From positions 19,631,227 through 19,695,226 of the forward strand of contig NC_091369.1 of the NCBI RefSeq assembly GCF_038502225.1: a stretch of DNA of 64,000 nucleotides, given 5' to 3'. This DNA is from Cherax quadricarinatus. Its lineage: Eukaryota; Arthropoda; Malacostraca; Decapoda; Parastacidae. Below, in pieces: positions 11,101 through 23,816 of the stretch (its first letter is position 1; every line of letters starts with the position of its first letter). The position numbers and the translations under genes were made by a program. A model generated the notes under the pieces. It was not told the origin of the DNA, made no database searches, and was given only the letters and a program-made list of their open reading frames with translations.

Positions 11101-14100
11101 ACGGTACTCGCTCCCAGTGTTCCACAAGGCACAGTACTCGCTCCCAGTGTTCCACAAGGCACAGTACTCGCTCCCAGTGTTCCACAAGGCACAGTACTCG
11201 CTCCCAGTGTTCCACAAGGCACAGTACTCGCTCCCAGTGTTCCACAAGGCACAGTACTCGTTCCCAGTGTTCCACAAGGCAAAGTACTCGCTCCCAGTGT
11301 TCCACAAGGCACAGTACTCGCTCCCAGTGTTCCACAAGGCACAGTACTCGCTCGCAGTGTTCCACAAGGCACAGTACTCGCTCACAGTGTTCCACAAGGC
11401 ACAGTACTCGCTCCCAGTGTTCCACAAGGCACAGTACTCGCTCCCAGTGTTCCACAAGGCACAGTACTCGCTCCCAGTGTTCCACAAGGCACAGTACTCG
11501 CTCCCAGTGTTCCACAAGGCACAGTACTCGCTCCCAGTGTTCCACAAGGCACAGTACTCGCTCCCAGTGTTCCACAAGGCACAGTACTCGCTCCCAGTGT
11601 TCCACAAGGCACAGTACTCGCTCCCAGTGTTCCACAAGGCACAGTACTCGCTCCCAGTGTTCCACAAGGCACAGTACTCGCTCCCAGTGTTCCACAAGGC
11701 ACAGTACTCGCTCCCAGTGTTCCACAAGGCACAGTACTCGCTCCCAGTGTTCCACAAGGCACAGTACTCGCTCCCAGTGTTCCACAAGGCACAGTACTCG
11801 CTCCAAGTGTTCCACAAGGCACAGTACTCGCTCCCAGTGTTCCACAAGGCACAGTACTCGCTCCCAGTGTTCCACAAGGCACAGTACTCGCTCCCAGTGT
11901 TCCACAAGGCACAGTACTCGCTCTCAGTGTTCCACAAGGCACAGTACTCGCTCCCAGTGTTCCACAAGGCACAGTACTCGCTCCCAGTGTTCCACAAGGC
12001 ACAGTACTCGCTCCCAGTGTTCCACAAGGCACAGTACTCGCTCGCAGTGTTCCACAAGGCACAGTACTCGCTCCCAGTGTTCCACATGGCACAGTACTCT
12101 CTCCCAGTGCTCCACAACGCACAGTACTCGCTCCCAGTGTTCCACAAGGCACAGTACTCGCTCCCAGTGTTCCACAAGGCACAGTACTCGCTCCCAGTGT
12201 TCCACAAGGCACAGTACTCGCTCCCAGTGTTCCACAAGGCACAGTACTCGCTCCCAGTGTTCCACAAGGCACAGTACTCGCTCCCAGTGTTCCACAAGGC
12301 ACAGTACTCGCTCCCAGTGTTCCACAAGGCACAGTACTCGCTCCCAGTGTTCCACAAGGCACAGTACTCGCTCCCAGTGTTCCACAAGGCACAGTACTCG
12401 CTCCCAGTGTTCCACAAGGCACAGTACTCGCTCCCAGTGTTCCACAAGGCACAGTACTCGCTCCCAGTGTTCCACAAGGCACAGTACTCGCTCCCAGTGT
12501 TCCACAAGGCACAGTACTCGCTCCCAGTGTTCCACAAGGCACAGTACTCGCTCCCAGTGTTCCACAAGGCACAGTACTCGCTCCCAGTGTTCCACAAGGC
12601 ACAGTACTCGCTCCCAGTGTTCCACAAGGCACAGTACTCGCTCCCAGTGTTCCACAAGGCAAAGTACTCGCTCCCAGTGTTCCACAAGGCACAGTACTCG
12701 CTCCCAGTGTTCCACAAGGCACAGTACTCGCTCCCAGTGTTCCACAAGGCACAGTACTCGCTACCAGTGTTCCACAAGGCACAGTACTCGCTCGCTCCCA
12801 GTGTTCCCCAAGGCACAGTACTCGCTCCCAGTGTTCCACAAGGCACAGTACTCGCTCCCAGTGTTCCACAAGGCACAGTACTCGCTCCCAGTGTTCCACA
12901 AGGCACAGTACTCGCTCCCAGTGTTCCACAAGGCACAGTACTCGCTCCCAGTGTTCCACAAGGCACAGTACTCGCTCCCAGTGTTCCACAAGGCACAGTA
13001 CTCGCTCCCAGTGTTCCACAAGGCACAGTACTCGCTCCCACTCGCTCCCAGGGGTCCACACGGCACATGACTCGCTCCCAGTGTTCCACAAGGCACAGTA
13101 CTCGCTCCCAGTGTTCCACAAGGCACAGTACTCGCTCCCAGTGTTCCAAAAGGCACAGTACTCGCTCCCAGTGTTCCACAAGGCACAGTTCTCGCTCCCA
13201 GTGTTTCACAAGGCACAGTACTCGCTCCCAGTGTTCCACAAGGCACAGGACTCGCTCCCAGTGTTCCACAAGGCACAGTACTCGCTCCCAGTGTTCCACA
13301 AGGCACAGTACTCGCTCCAAGTGTTCCACAAGGCACAGTACTCGCTCCCAGTGTTCCACAAGGCACAGTACTCGCTCCCAGTGTTCCATAAGGCACAGGA
13401 CTCGCTCCCAGTGTTCCACAAGGCACAGTACTCGCTCCCAGTGTTCCACAATGCACAGTACTCGTTCCCAGTGTTCCACAAGGCACAGTACTCGCTCCCA
13501 GTGTTCCACCAGGCACAGTACTCGCTCCCAGTGTTCCACAAGGCACAGTACTCTCTCCCAGTGTTCCACAAGGCACAGTACTCGCTCCCAGTGTTCCACA
13601 AGGCACAGTACTCGCTCCCAGTGTTCCACAAGGCAGAGTACTCGCTCCCAGTGTTCCACAAGGCACAGTACTCGCTCCCAGTGTTCCACAAGGCACAGTA
13701 CTCGCTCCCAGTGTTCCACAATGCACAGTACTCGCTCCCAGTGTTCCACAAGGCACAGTACTCGCTCCCAGTGTTCCACAAGGCACAGTACTCGCTCCCA
13801 GTGTTCCACAAGGCACAATACTCTCTCCCAGTGCTCCACAAGGCACAGTACTCGCTCCCAGTGTTCCACAAGGCACAGTACTCTCTTCCAGTGTTCCAAA
13901 AGGCACAGTACTCGCTCCCAGTGTTACACAAGGCACAGTACTCGCTCCCAGTGTTCCACAAGGCACAGTACTCGCTCCGAGTGTTCCACAAGGCACAGTA
14001 CTCGCTCCCAGTGTTCCACAAGGCACAGTACTCGCTCCCAGTGTTCCACAAGGCACAGTACTCGCTCCCAGTGTTCCACAAGGCACAGTACTCGCTCCCA

Positions 14101-17100
14101 GTGTTCCACAAGGCACAGTACTCTCTCCCAGTGTTCCACAAGGCACAGTACTCGCTCCCAGTGTTCCACAAGGCATAGTACTCGCTCCCAGTGTTCCACA
14201 AGGCACAGTACTCGCTCCCAGTGTTCCACAAGGCACAGTACTCGCTCCCAGTGTTCCACAAGGCACAGGACTCGCTCCCAGTGTTCCACAAGGCACAGTA
14301 CTCGCTCCCAGTGTTCCACAAGGCACAGTACTCGCTCCCAGTGTTCCACAAGGCACAGTACTCGCTCCCAGTGTTCCACAAGGCACAGTACTCGTTCCCA
14401 GTGTTCCACAAGGCAAAGTACTCGCTCCCAGTGTTCCACAAGGCACAGGACTCGCTCCCAGTGTTCCACAAGGCACAGTACTCGCTCGCATTGTTCCACA
14501 AGGCACAGTACTCGCTCACAGTGTTCCACAAGGCACAGTACTCGCTCCCAGTGTTCCACAAGGCACAGTACTCGCTCCCAGTGTTCCACAAGGCACAGTA
14601 CTCGCTCCCAGTCTTCCACAAGGCACAGTACTCGCTCCCAGTGTTCCACAAGGCACAGTACTCGCTCCCAGTGTTCCACAAGGCACAGTACTCGCTCCCA
14701 GTGTTCCACAAGGCACAGTACTCGCTCCCAGTGTTCCACAAGGCACAGTACTCGCTCCCAGTGTTCCACAAGGCACAGTACTCGCTCCCAGTGTTCCACA
14801 AGGCACAGTACTCGCTCCCAGTGTTCCACAAGGCACAGTACTCGCTCCCAGTGTTCCACAAGGCACAGTACTCGCTCCCAGTGTTCCACGAGGCACAGTA
14901 CTCGCTCCCAGTGTTCCACAAGGCACAGTACTCGCTCCCAGTGTTCCACAAGGCACAGTACTCACTCCCAGTGTTCCACAAGGCACAGTACTCGCTCCCA
15001 GTGTTCCACAAGGCACAGTACTCGCTCCCAGTGTTCCACAAGGCACAGTACTCGCTCTCAGTGTTCCACAAGGCACAGTACTCGCTCCCAGTGTTCCACA
15101 AGGCACAGTACTCGCTCCCAGTGTTTCACAAGGCACAGTACTCGTTCCCAGTGTTCCACAAGGCACAGTACTCGCTCCCAGTGTTCCACAAGGCACAGTA
15201 CTCGCTCCCAGTGTTCCACAAGGCACAATACTCTCTCCCAGTGCTCCACAACGCACAGTACTCGCTCCCAGTGTTCCACAAGGCACAGTACTCGCTCCCA
15301 GTGTTCCACAAGGCACAGGACTCGCTCCCAGTGTTCCACAAGGCACAGTACTCGCTCCCAGTGTTCATCAAGGCACAGTACTCGCTCCCAGTGTTCCACA
15401 AGGCACAGTACTCGCTCCCAGTGTTCCACAAAGCACAGTAATCGCTCCCAGTGTTTCACAAGGCACAGTACTCGCTCCCAGTGTTCCACAAGGCACAGTA
15501 ATCGCTCCCAGTGTTCCACAAGGCACAGTAATCGCTCCCAGTGTTCCACAAGGCACAGTACTCGCTCCCAGTGTTCCACAAGGCGCAGTACTAGCTCCCA
15601 GTTTTCCACAAGGCACAGTACTCGCTCCCAGTGTTCCACAAGGCACAGTACTCGCTCCCAGTGTTCCACAAGGCACAGGACTCGCTCCCAGTGTTCCACA
15701 AGGCACAGTACTCGCTCCCAGTGTTCCACAAGGCACAGTACTCGCTCCCAGTGTTCCACAAGGCACAGTACTCGCTCCCAGTGTTCCACAAGGCACAGTA
15801 CTCGCTCCCAGTGTTCCACAAGGCACAGTACTCGCTCGCAGTGTTCCACAAGGCACAGTACTCGCTCCCAGTGTTCCACAAGGCACAGTACTCGCTCCCA
15901 GTGTTCCATAAGGCACAGGACTCGCTCCCAGTGTTCCACAAGGCACAGTACTCGCTCCCAGTGTTCCACAATGCACAGTACTCGTTCCCAGTGTTCCACA
16001 AGGCACAGTACTCGCTCCCAGTGTTCCACCAGGCACAGTACTCGCTCCCAGTGTTCCACAAGGCACAGTACTCTCTCCCAGTGTTCCACAAGGCACAGTA
16101 CTCGCTCCCAGTGTTCCACAAGGCACAGTTCTCGCTCCCAGTGTTCCACAAGGCACAGTACTCGCTCACAGTGTTCCACAAGGCAGAGTACTCGCTCCCA
16201 GTGTTCCACAAGGCACAGTACTCGCTCCCAGTGTTCCACAAGGCACAGTACTCGCTCCCAGTGTTCCACAAGGCACAGTACTCGCTCCCAGTGTTCCACA
16301 AGGCACAGTACTCGCTCCCAGTGTTCCACAAGGCACAGTACTCGTTCCCAGTGTTCCTCAAGGCACAGTACTCGCTGCCAGTGTTCCACAAGGCACAGTA
16401 CTCGCTCCCAGTGTTCCACAAGGCACAATACTCTCTCCCAGTGCTCCACAAGGCACAGTACTCGCTCCCAGTGTTCCATAAGGCACAGTACTCGCTCCCA
16501 GTGTTCCACAAGGCACAGGACTCGCTCCCAGTGTTCCACAAGGCACAGTACTCGCTCCCAGTGTTCATCAAGGCACAGTAATCGCTCCCAGTGTTCCACA
16601 AGGCACAGTACTCGCTCCCAGTGTTCCACAAGGCACAGGACTCGCTCCCAGTGTTCCACAAGGCACAGTACTTGCTCACAGTGTTCCACAAGGCACAGTA
16701 CTCGCTCCCAGTGTTCCACAAGGCACAGTACTCTCTCCCAGTGTTCCACAAGGCACAGTACTCGCTCCCAGTGTTCCACAAGGCATAGTACTCGCTCCCA
16801 GTGTTCCACAAGGCACAGTACTCGCTCCCAGTGTTCCACAAGGCACAGTACTCGCTCACAGTGTTCCTCAAGGCACAGTACTCACTCCCAGTGTTTCACA
16901 AGGCACAGTACTCGCTCCCAGTGTTCCACAAGGCACAGTACTCGTTCCCAGTGTTCCACAAGGCACAGTACTCGCTCCCAGTGTTCCACAAGGCACAGTA
17001 CTCGCTCCCAGTGTTCCACAAGGCACAGTACTCGCTCCCAGTGTTCCACAAGGCACAGTACTCGCTCCCAGTGTTCCACAAGGCACAGTACTCGCTCCAA

Positions 17101-19712
17101 GTGTTCCACAAGGCACAGTACTCGCTCCCAGTGTTCCACAAGGCACAGTACTCGCTCCCAGTGTTCCACAAGGCACAGTACTCGCTCCCAGTGTTCCACA
17201 AGGCACAGTACTCGCTCCCAGTGTTCCACAAGGCACAGTACTCGCTCCCAGTGTTCCACAAGTCACAGTACTCTCTTCCAGTGTTCCAAAAGGCACAGTA
17301 CTCGCTCCAAGTGTTACACAAGGCACAGTACTCGCTCCCAGTGTTCCACAAGGCACAGTACTCGCTCCGAGTGTTCCACAAGGCACAGTACTCGCTCCCA
17401 GTGTTCCACAAGGCACAGTACTCGCTCCCAGTGTTCCACAAGGCACAGTACTCGCTCCCAGTGTTCCACAAGGCACAGTACTCGCTCACAGTGTTCCACA
17501 AGGCACAGTACTCGCTCCCAGTGTTCCACAAGGCACAGTACTCGCTCCCAGTGTTCCACAAGGCACAGTACTCGCTTCCAGTGTTCCACAAGGCACAGTA
17601 CTCGCTCCCAGTGTTCCACGAGGCACAGTAATCGCTCCCAGTGTTTCACAAGGCACAGTACTCGCTCCCAGTGTTCCACAATGCACAATACTCGCTCTCA
17701 GTGTTCCACAAGGCACAGTACTCGCTCCCAGTGTTCCACAAGGCACAGTACTCGCTCCCAGTGTTCCACAAGGCACAGTACTCGCTCCCAGTGTTCCACA
17801 AGGCACAGTACTCGCTCCCAGTGTTCCACAAGGCACAGTACTCGCTCCCAGTGTTCCACAAGGCACAGTACTCGCTCCCAGTGTTCCACAATTAGGCACA
17901 GTACTCGCTCCCAGTGTTCCACAAGGCACAGTACTCGCTCCCAGTGTTCCACAAGGCACAGTACTCGCTCCCAGTGTTCCACAAGGCACAGTACTCGCTC
18001 CCAGTGTTCCACAAGGCACAGTACTCGCTCCCAGTGTTCCACAAGGCACAGTACTCGCTCCCAGTGTTCCACAAGGCACAGTACTCGCTCCCAGTTTTCC
18101 ACAAAGCACAGTAATCGCTCCCAGTGTTCCACAAGGCACAGTACTCGCTCCCAGTGTTCCACAAGGCACAGTACTCGCTCCCAGTGTTCCACAAGGCACA
18201 GTACTCGCTTCCAGTGTTCCACAAGGCACAGTACTCGCTCCCAGTGTTCCACAAGGCACAGTACTCGCTCCTAGTGTTCCACAATGCACAGTACTCGCTC
18301 CCAGTGTTCCGCAAGGCACAGTACTCGCTCCCAGTGTTCCACAAGGCACAGTACTCGCTCCCAGTGTTCCACAAGGCACAGTACTCTCTCCCAGTGTTCC
18401 ACAAGGCACAGTACTCGCTCCCAGTGTTCCACAATTAACAGTACTCGCTCCCAGTGTTCCACAAGGCACAGTACTCGCTCCCAGTGTTCCACAAGGCACA
18501 GTGCTCGCTCCCAGTGTTCCACAAGGCACAGTACTCGCTCCCAGTGTTCCACAAGGCACAGTACTCGCTCCCAGTGTTCCACAAGGCACAGTACTCGCTC
18601 CCAGTGTTCCACAAGGCACAGTACTCGCTCCCAGTGTTCCACAAAGCACAGTAATCGCTCCCAGTGTTTCACAAGGCACAGTACTCGCTCCCAGTGTTCC
18701 ACAAGGCACAATACTCGCTCTCAGTGTTCCACAAGGCACAGTACTCGCTCCTAGTGTTCCACAAGGCACAGTACTCGCTCCCAGTGTTCCACAAGGCACA
18801 GTACTCGCTCCCAGTGTTCCACAAGGCACAGTACTCGCTCGCAGTGTTCCACAAGGCACAGTACTCGCTCCCAGTGTTCCACAAGGCACAGTACTCGCTC
18901 CATGTGTTCCACAAGGCAGAGTACTCGCTCCAAGTGTTCCACAAGGCACAGTACTCGCTCCAAGTGTTCCACAAGGCACAGTACTCGCTCCAAGTGTTCC
19001 ACAAGGCACAGTACTCGCTCGCAGTGTTCCACAAGGCACAGTACTCGCTCCCAGTGTTCCACAAGGCACAGTACTCTCTCCCAGTGCTCCACAAGGCACA
19101 GTACTCGCTCCCATTATTCCACAAGGCACAGTACTCGTTCCCAGTGTTCCACAAGGCACAGTACTCGCTCCCAGTGTTCCACAAGGCACAGTACTCGCTC
19201 CCAGTGTTCCACAAGGCACAGTACTCGCTCCCAGTGTTCTATAAGGCACAGTACTCGCTCCCAGTGTTCCACAAGGCACAGTACTCGCTCCCAGTGTTCC
19301 ATAAGGCACAGTACTCGCTCCCAGTGTTCCACAAGGCACAGTACTAGCTCCCAGTGTTCCACAAGGCATAGTACTTGCTTCCAGTGTTCCACAAGGCACA
19401 GTACTCGCTCGCAGTGTTCCACAAGGCACAGTACTCGCTCCCAGTGTTCCACAAGGCACGGTACTCGCTCTCAGTGTTTCACAAGGCACAGTACTCGCTC
19501 CCAGTGTTCCACAAGGCACAGGACTCGCTCCCAGTGTTCCACAAGGCACAGTACTCGCTCCCAGTGTTCCACAAGGCACAGTACTCGCTCCCAGTGTTCC
19601 ACAAGACACAGTACTCGCTTCCAGTGTTCCACTAGACAGAGTACTCGCTCCCAGTGTTCCACAAGGCACAGTACTCGCTCCCAGTGTTCTACAAGGCACA
19701 CTACTCACTCCC
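5149..19712 (+). repeat. 30-bp satellite, 485 copies, each encoding the RT motif VPQGTVLAPS
   Basis: The tandem unit is 30 bp, beginning GTTCCACAAGGCACAGTACT and ending CGCTCCCAGT; in the LINE frame one unit reads VPQGTVLAPS. Counting from 5149 to the last unit at 19686 gives exactly 485 units plus 17 extra bases: +4 near 12790, +10 near 13041 (a partial unit), +3 near 17891. The first 23 units (5149-5850) are identical; diversity rises to the right. Variant blocks recur at longer spacing: a GCAGTACTAG-led block at 5851, 6391 and 9391 (offsets 540 and 3000), and a CTCTCTTCC unit at 7681, 10771, 13875 and 17265 (103, 103 plus 14 bases, and 113 units). The RT-like frame has no stop that I could find from 5143 until a TAA at 10285; later TAAs lie at 13389, 15909, 16479, 19242 and 19302. 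Flanking RT sequence on both sides shows local origin. Confidence 0.97.
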
Positions 19713-20443
19713 ATCTTGATCCTCATCCTCATACCTGACATAGACAGAGATATAAGTCACAGCATTGTATCTTCCTTAGTGGATGACACTCGAATTTGCA
19801 TGACAATGTCATGCATGACTCTAAGTGTACGTAAACCAAATCTTTCAATGGGCCATAGACAAATGGAGTGAAATTTCAACTGCTCTCATATGGAAAACTT
19901 GAGTAAATTAAAACTGTATCAGAGTATAAAACAAATTCCAACCACACATAGAACGGAAAGCTAAGGTGAAGGACCTGCGAGTAATAATGTCAGAGAATCT
20001 CACTTTCAAAGACCACAACAACATATCTTCAACATTGGCTAGGAAAATGAGAGGATGGATAATGAGAAGTTTCAAAACTAGGGATGTCAAGCCCATGATG
20101 GTTTTCTTCCAATTGTTTGTTCTCACTAGACTGGAATTTTGCTGTACACTAACTGCCCCCTTCAAGGCAGGTGAAATTGCTGACCTGGAGACTGTACAGA
20201 GAACCTTCACGGCACATATAACGTATGTTAAAACACCTATATTACTAGGAAGAGTTAGTATAAAATATGCACACGAAAATCACTCCCTAGAAAAGCAAAA
20301 GACTCGGCAGGAGATGCAACTTTCCTCCAATGAAAAGCAGGGCCCCCACGAGTACACTGAGAGGCAACTCAGTAAGTGTCCGGGGCCCAAGACTGTTCAA
20401 CTGCCTCCCAGCATACGTAAGGGGGATTACCAATAGACCCCTG
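19713..20443 (+). pseudogene. LINE A RT palm and thumb, continuing after the array
   Basis: Directly after the last unit (VLQGTLLTP) the same frame reads ILILILIPDIDRDI, then SHSIVSSLVDDTRI, the expected continuation of an RT after VPQGTVLAP. LVDD (19776-19787) is the catalytic box, normally FADD or YADD, with Val for Ala. Frame decay follows (stop near 19870). The thumb reappears at 19966-20436 as KDLRVIMSENLTFKDH, ARKMRGWIMRSFKTRD, LTRLEFCC, FKAGEIADLETVQRTF and GPKTVQLPPSIRK, all characteristic of Jockey/CR1-group elements in arthropods. It ends at GGITNRPL, where the Gypsy element is inserted. Non-functional. Confidence 0.87.
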
Positions 20444-21374
20444 TGTGAGGGAAAAGTTCAACAGATAGGAGTAGCAAGTGAGTATATGGTAACAATACTT
20501 TGATTGCCATCTGCTTGTTAAGGTAGGGAAAGTCTAGCTCCCACTATCCCCCCCCCCTTTTTCCCCTCCCCGAAAGGTGACGTGTGGGGCTCCGTCAAAA
20601 CAGAAATCACTCGACTCACAACTCCCAGCACAACTGTAAGTACAAGCCTTCCCCTATTCTTGTGGACTTATTGGTTGAAAGCTTCACTTTTGACCAATAA
20701 TAAACTTAGTCCTTTCAGCCTTGATCTCCATGTTAGATGTTTTGGTAATCACCACGTCTTTTAGGTATTGTACTTATCATGGAGATTGATTTCTTAAGCA
20801 GTGGGTAACCTGTCTCTCTTTCCAGCATGGAATGACAGACTGGGTCACCTGCCAACCAACGAGAAGTGTTGAAGGAGAAGAACTTTTGCAAAAGTCCGGA
20901 GACGTCACTGTTTGGATCTACCTACCTGATTAACTGTAGGCGACAGCAGACCATAACTCCTCATCTTTGTAGTGGTAAAGAACCTGGTTTCCTGTCATCT
21001 GGACTGACTATTCAAGGCTGTAGTCTCTGTGAAGAACTAGCTGTTGGGTTATCACCAACACCTGTGGCCCCATCCCCCCCCCACATCAGCAACAGCTACA
21101 ATTTCTACAAGACAGTGTCAACCTCCACCAGAAACCCCAGTATCACTGTATATATTAGCGTTGAATTCAAATGTCATTTTTTCATTATATTTTTAATTTT
21201 TCTTTCAAGTAGGATACACTTTCATGTTTCACTGTTTTATCTTTGCATTAATAAATAATAAAGTGTTTATCTTTGTGAATTATTATTTCTTTTTCTATTC
21301 ATTAATTTTCCTGAGGAGGAGCCAGCCTTGGTAATACTGTCTGAAGTTGTTACAGGGCTGAGTAAGCCTTCACA
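20444..21374 (+). repeat. Gypsy 5' LTR (931 bp)
   Basis: Begins TGTGAGGGAAAAGTTCAACA and ends CTTCACA; it is matched along its length by 26943 onwards. It contains a C/T-rich tract near 20550 and AATAAATAATAAAG near 21250 that could serve polyadenylation. Open frames in it (for example 20866-21258) recur in the 3' LTR only because the LTRs are copies, and are not called as genes. Confidence 0.92.
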
Positions 21375-21395
21375 AGTGGCGACCATGCCAGGATC
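21375..21395 (+). promoter_or_regulatory. Candidate primer binding site
   Basis: TGGCGACCATGCCAGG starts two bases after the 5' LTR and begins with TGG, as expected for pairing with a tRNA 3' CCA end. The tRNA species was not identified. Confidence 0.45.
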
Positions 21396-21951
21396 AACTC
21401 GACTGAATCAAGATTCGACTCCATCTCGAATCTACCATTGGAACTTCAATGTCGCATTCCACAGTTACCACAAGCCATGAGTAATCATTCACTATGGTAG
21501 GACTACGGTACAGGTATTTAAAAGATTTGGTGATTATTATAGCCTCAATTTATTGTAAGTCAAGTCAGGCAGGATATACTAGTTAATTCTGTCACCTTTA
21601 TTTTTTTGAGCTTGAAAAAATTTGGATGAATAGACTCTAGGGACCCGACATTTTCCAGTGACAAGTTGTTTCATTGAGCTCTTTATTATATCAAGGGAGC
21701 TGTCGTAGGACACTCTTGATATGTTGGTGAGAAGATTTGATGGTCAAGGGACCCCATTCTATTTACTGTTTGATCGGAGCCGGCATAGAACCCTCCGTTT
21801 TCATTCACACATACTGTTTAATCGTAGCAGGGATCGAACCCTCCGGTTTATTTACAGTTTGAGCAGAGCAGGAATTGAACCCTCTGTTTTCTCTGATATA
21901 TCCGTTTCATTTTCCACTGGTAGTTTAAGTTATTCTTGCAAGTATTGAGGA
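21396..21951 (+). other. Gypsy untranslated leader with a threefold short repeat
   Basis: No gene is seen. Positions 21764-21893 hold three imperfect copies, 41-48 bp apart, of a segment centred on TGTTTGATCGGAGC and GAACCCTCCG. GATCGAACCCTCCG resembles a tRNA T-arm complement, but no tRNA fold is evident. Confidence 0.5.
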
Positions 21952-23816
21952 ATGCAAGTTCTGGATGAATGCAAGTTCTGGATGAATGCTGGGAGTAAGT
22001 TAGGAAAAACGGGGGAAAATTTAGAAGCTTTCATTAGTGCTAAGATCCAGGAAAGAATAGAGAAGGGAAGAATTGAGAGAGAAGAAAGACAGTTAGAAAG
22101 AGAAAGAGAGGATAAAAAGGAGAGAGAATCCAAAGAGAAAACCAAGAAAGAGAAAGAGAAGAGAAAAAGGAGCGTGATAGACTTGATCCTGAGGAGAGAG
22201 CTAAAGTACACGAGGAACAAGTTAAATTAAAAAAACTTTAGGAAAGAGCAAAGGATAGAGAAGTTGAGGAAAGAGCTAGAGAACATGAGTTATGAGAGAG
22301 AGAAAAAGATCGCGAGCTCGAGAAATCTCGCCTTGAATTAGATAATAAAAAGTTAACTTTTATGCAACAACAATTAGAGGAAGGAGTAATTGAACATCAT
22401 GCAGCTAGTGCACATATTCCAACACCTAATTTACCTCCCTTCACAGAGGGTGAAGACATAACTTCATACATTATTAGGTTTAAAAATACCGCTACCCTCT
22501 GTGAATGGCCTGCTGACACCTGGGCTACCAGGTTAGGAATGTTATTTTCTGGTACAGCTTTGAATATCTATGCAACTTTGTCGCAGGATACCATATGTAA
22601 TTATAACCTACTGAAGAAGGCAATCCTTAAAGCATATCAAAAAACCACAAATTCTTGTAAGAAAGATTTCAGGTATGCCACCTTACAGCAGGCCAAAACT
22701 TTCAGCAGTTTGTTCGACTTTTGGATACAGAGTTCAGGAATTGATCAGAGTTATGAATCTCTTAGAGACTTCATGGTTGCTGACCAGTTCCTGACAGCTC
22801 TTCCCGACCAGATACGAACATTCATTAGAGAACATAACCTGATTAAAGCTGATGAAGTTGCTGAGGCCGCTGATTTGAATGCTGAGGCTCACAATTCCTA
22901 TAAAGACCTAAAGGGTTCAAACCCTAAGGGCAAGGGTTCACCAGATCTTAAGAAATCAAAGACTCTAGTGGAAAGTAAACTGACATCTTTTATTCCTGTT
23001 TGTCATTTGTGTGGTGTTAAGGGACATAAATGTCCCGATTGTCCTTCTAAGAAAGTCCAAAAAGTTGGAAGATGTTTTAAAGTCTGTAATGACCAAACAC
23101 CCTTCTGTTCAGGAACAGTTAATGGACTTAATTTATCTACCATTTTACGAGACACTGGATGCACATGTATAGTCATTTCTGATAAGCTGTTCCCTAATCT
23201 TAAAGAAACTCATTCCTCTGCTATTCTTTCAGACTACTTGGGCCTTACAGACACTTTTCCTACCATCCGTTGTTACATTAGGTCTAAATGGTTCACAGAT
23301 TGGTCTGAAGCCGTTCTAGCTCCCATCACTTCTTGCTCCGTACTAATAGTTAATGTAAAAGGTGCCATTCTTCCTTCTGAGGTTAACCTTTCATCACCCA
23401 AGATGGACATAAGCTTTTCAGATCCTCTTCCTGTAGAGTCAGAGAAGCCTCTCGAAAGTTCAGATGAGACAATGTCTCGGAATATTCATGTGAGGTTAGA
23501 AACCAATGATACTACTCTCGAAAGCAAGATAGTAGAATCACTGGTTCACTTGTTAGATGAAAGTAAGGATATCACCTCCGATACTATAAATGTCTTGACT
23601 AGGGCTCGGACCAAAGCTCAGGCTTCTCCTACTGTCCATCCTTTGATTTTCCCTGACTTTAAGCCTCTAGATATATCAAAGGACTCCTTTGTCAATTTAC
23701 AACGTAATTGCCCTTCTCTTCAGAATTGCCATAATGCCGCTAAACAAAATCAAGTTATCCAAAGGAAAAACTTTTCCTATAAATTTGAATATATAAAAGG
23801 TATCTTGTATAAATGA
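21952..23816 (+). pseudogene. gag: Gypsy gag and aspartic protease (broken)
   Basis: Positions 21952-22230 encode a highly charged, probably coiled-coil N terminus rich in Arg, Glu and Lys. A frameshift near 22165 and in-frame TAG (22239) and TGA (22293) separate it from the long frame 22362-23816 (484 residues). That frame has a capsid-like region (about residues 25-175), a zinc knuckle C214-X2-C217-X4-H222-X4-C227, and a protease active site Asp264-Thr-Gly followed by CTCIVIS. Gag would package the element RNA and the protease would cleave the polyprotein. The frame runs without a break from gag into the integrase N terminus, ending at a TGA (23814-23816) inside it. RT does not follow the protease, which is the unusual gene order. 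Confidence 0.88.

Noticed and set aside
714..19712. CRISPR array
   Set aside because: Direct repeats are contiguous with no unique spacers, and the rest of the window is plainly eukaryotic.
5073..19738. Very long predicted proteins on both strands (up to 2925 residues) in the 30-bp array
   Set aside because: They are periodic translations of a stop-free 30-bp unit in different frames, with no start context, domain or non-repeat sequence. Only the LINE frame has an evolutionary explanation, and it too is not a gene now.
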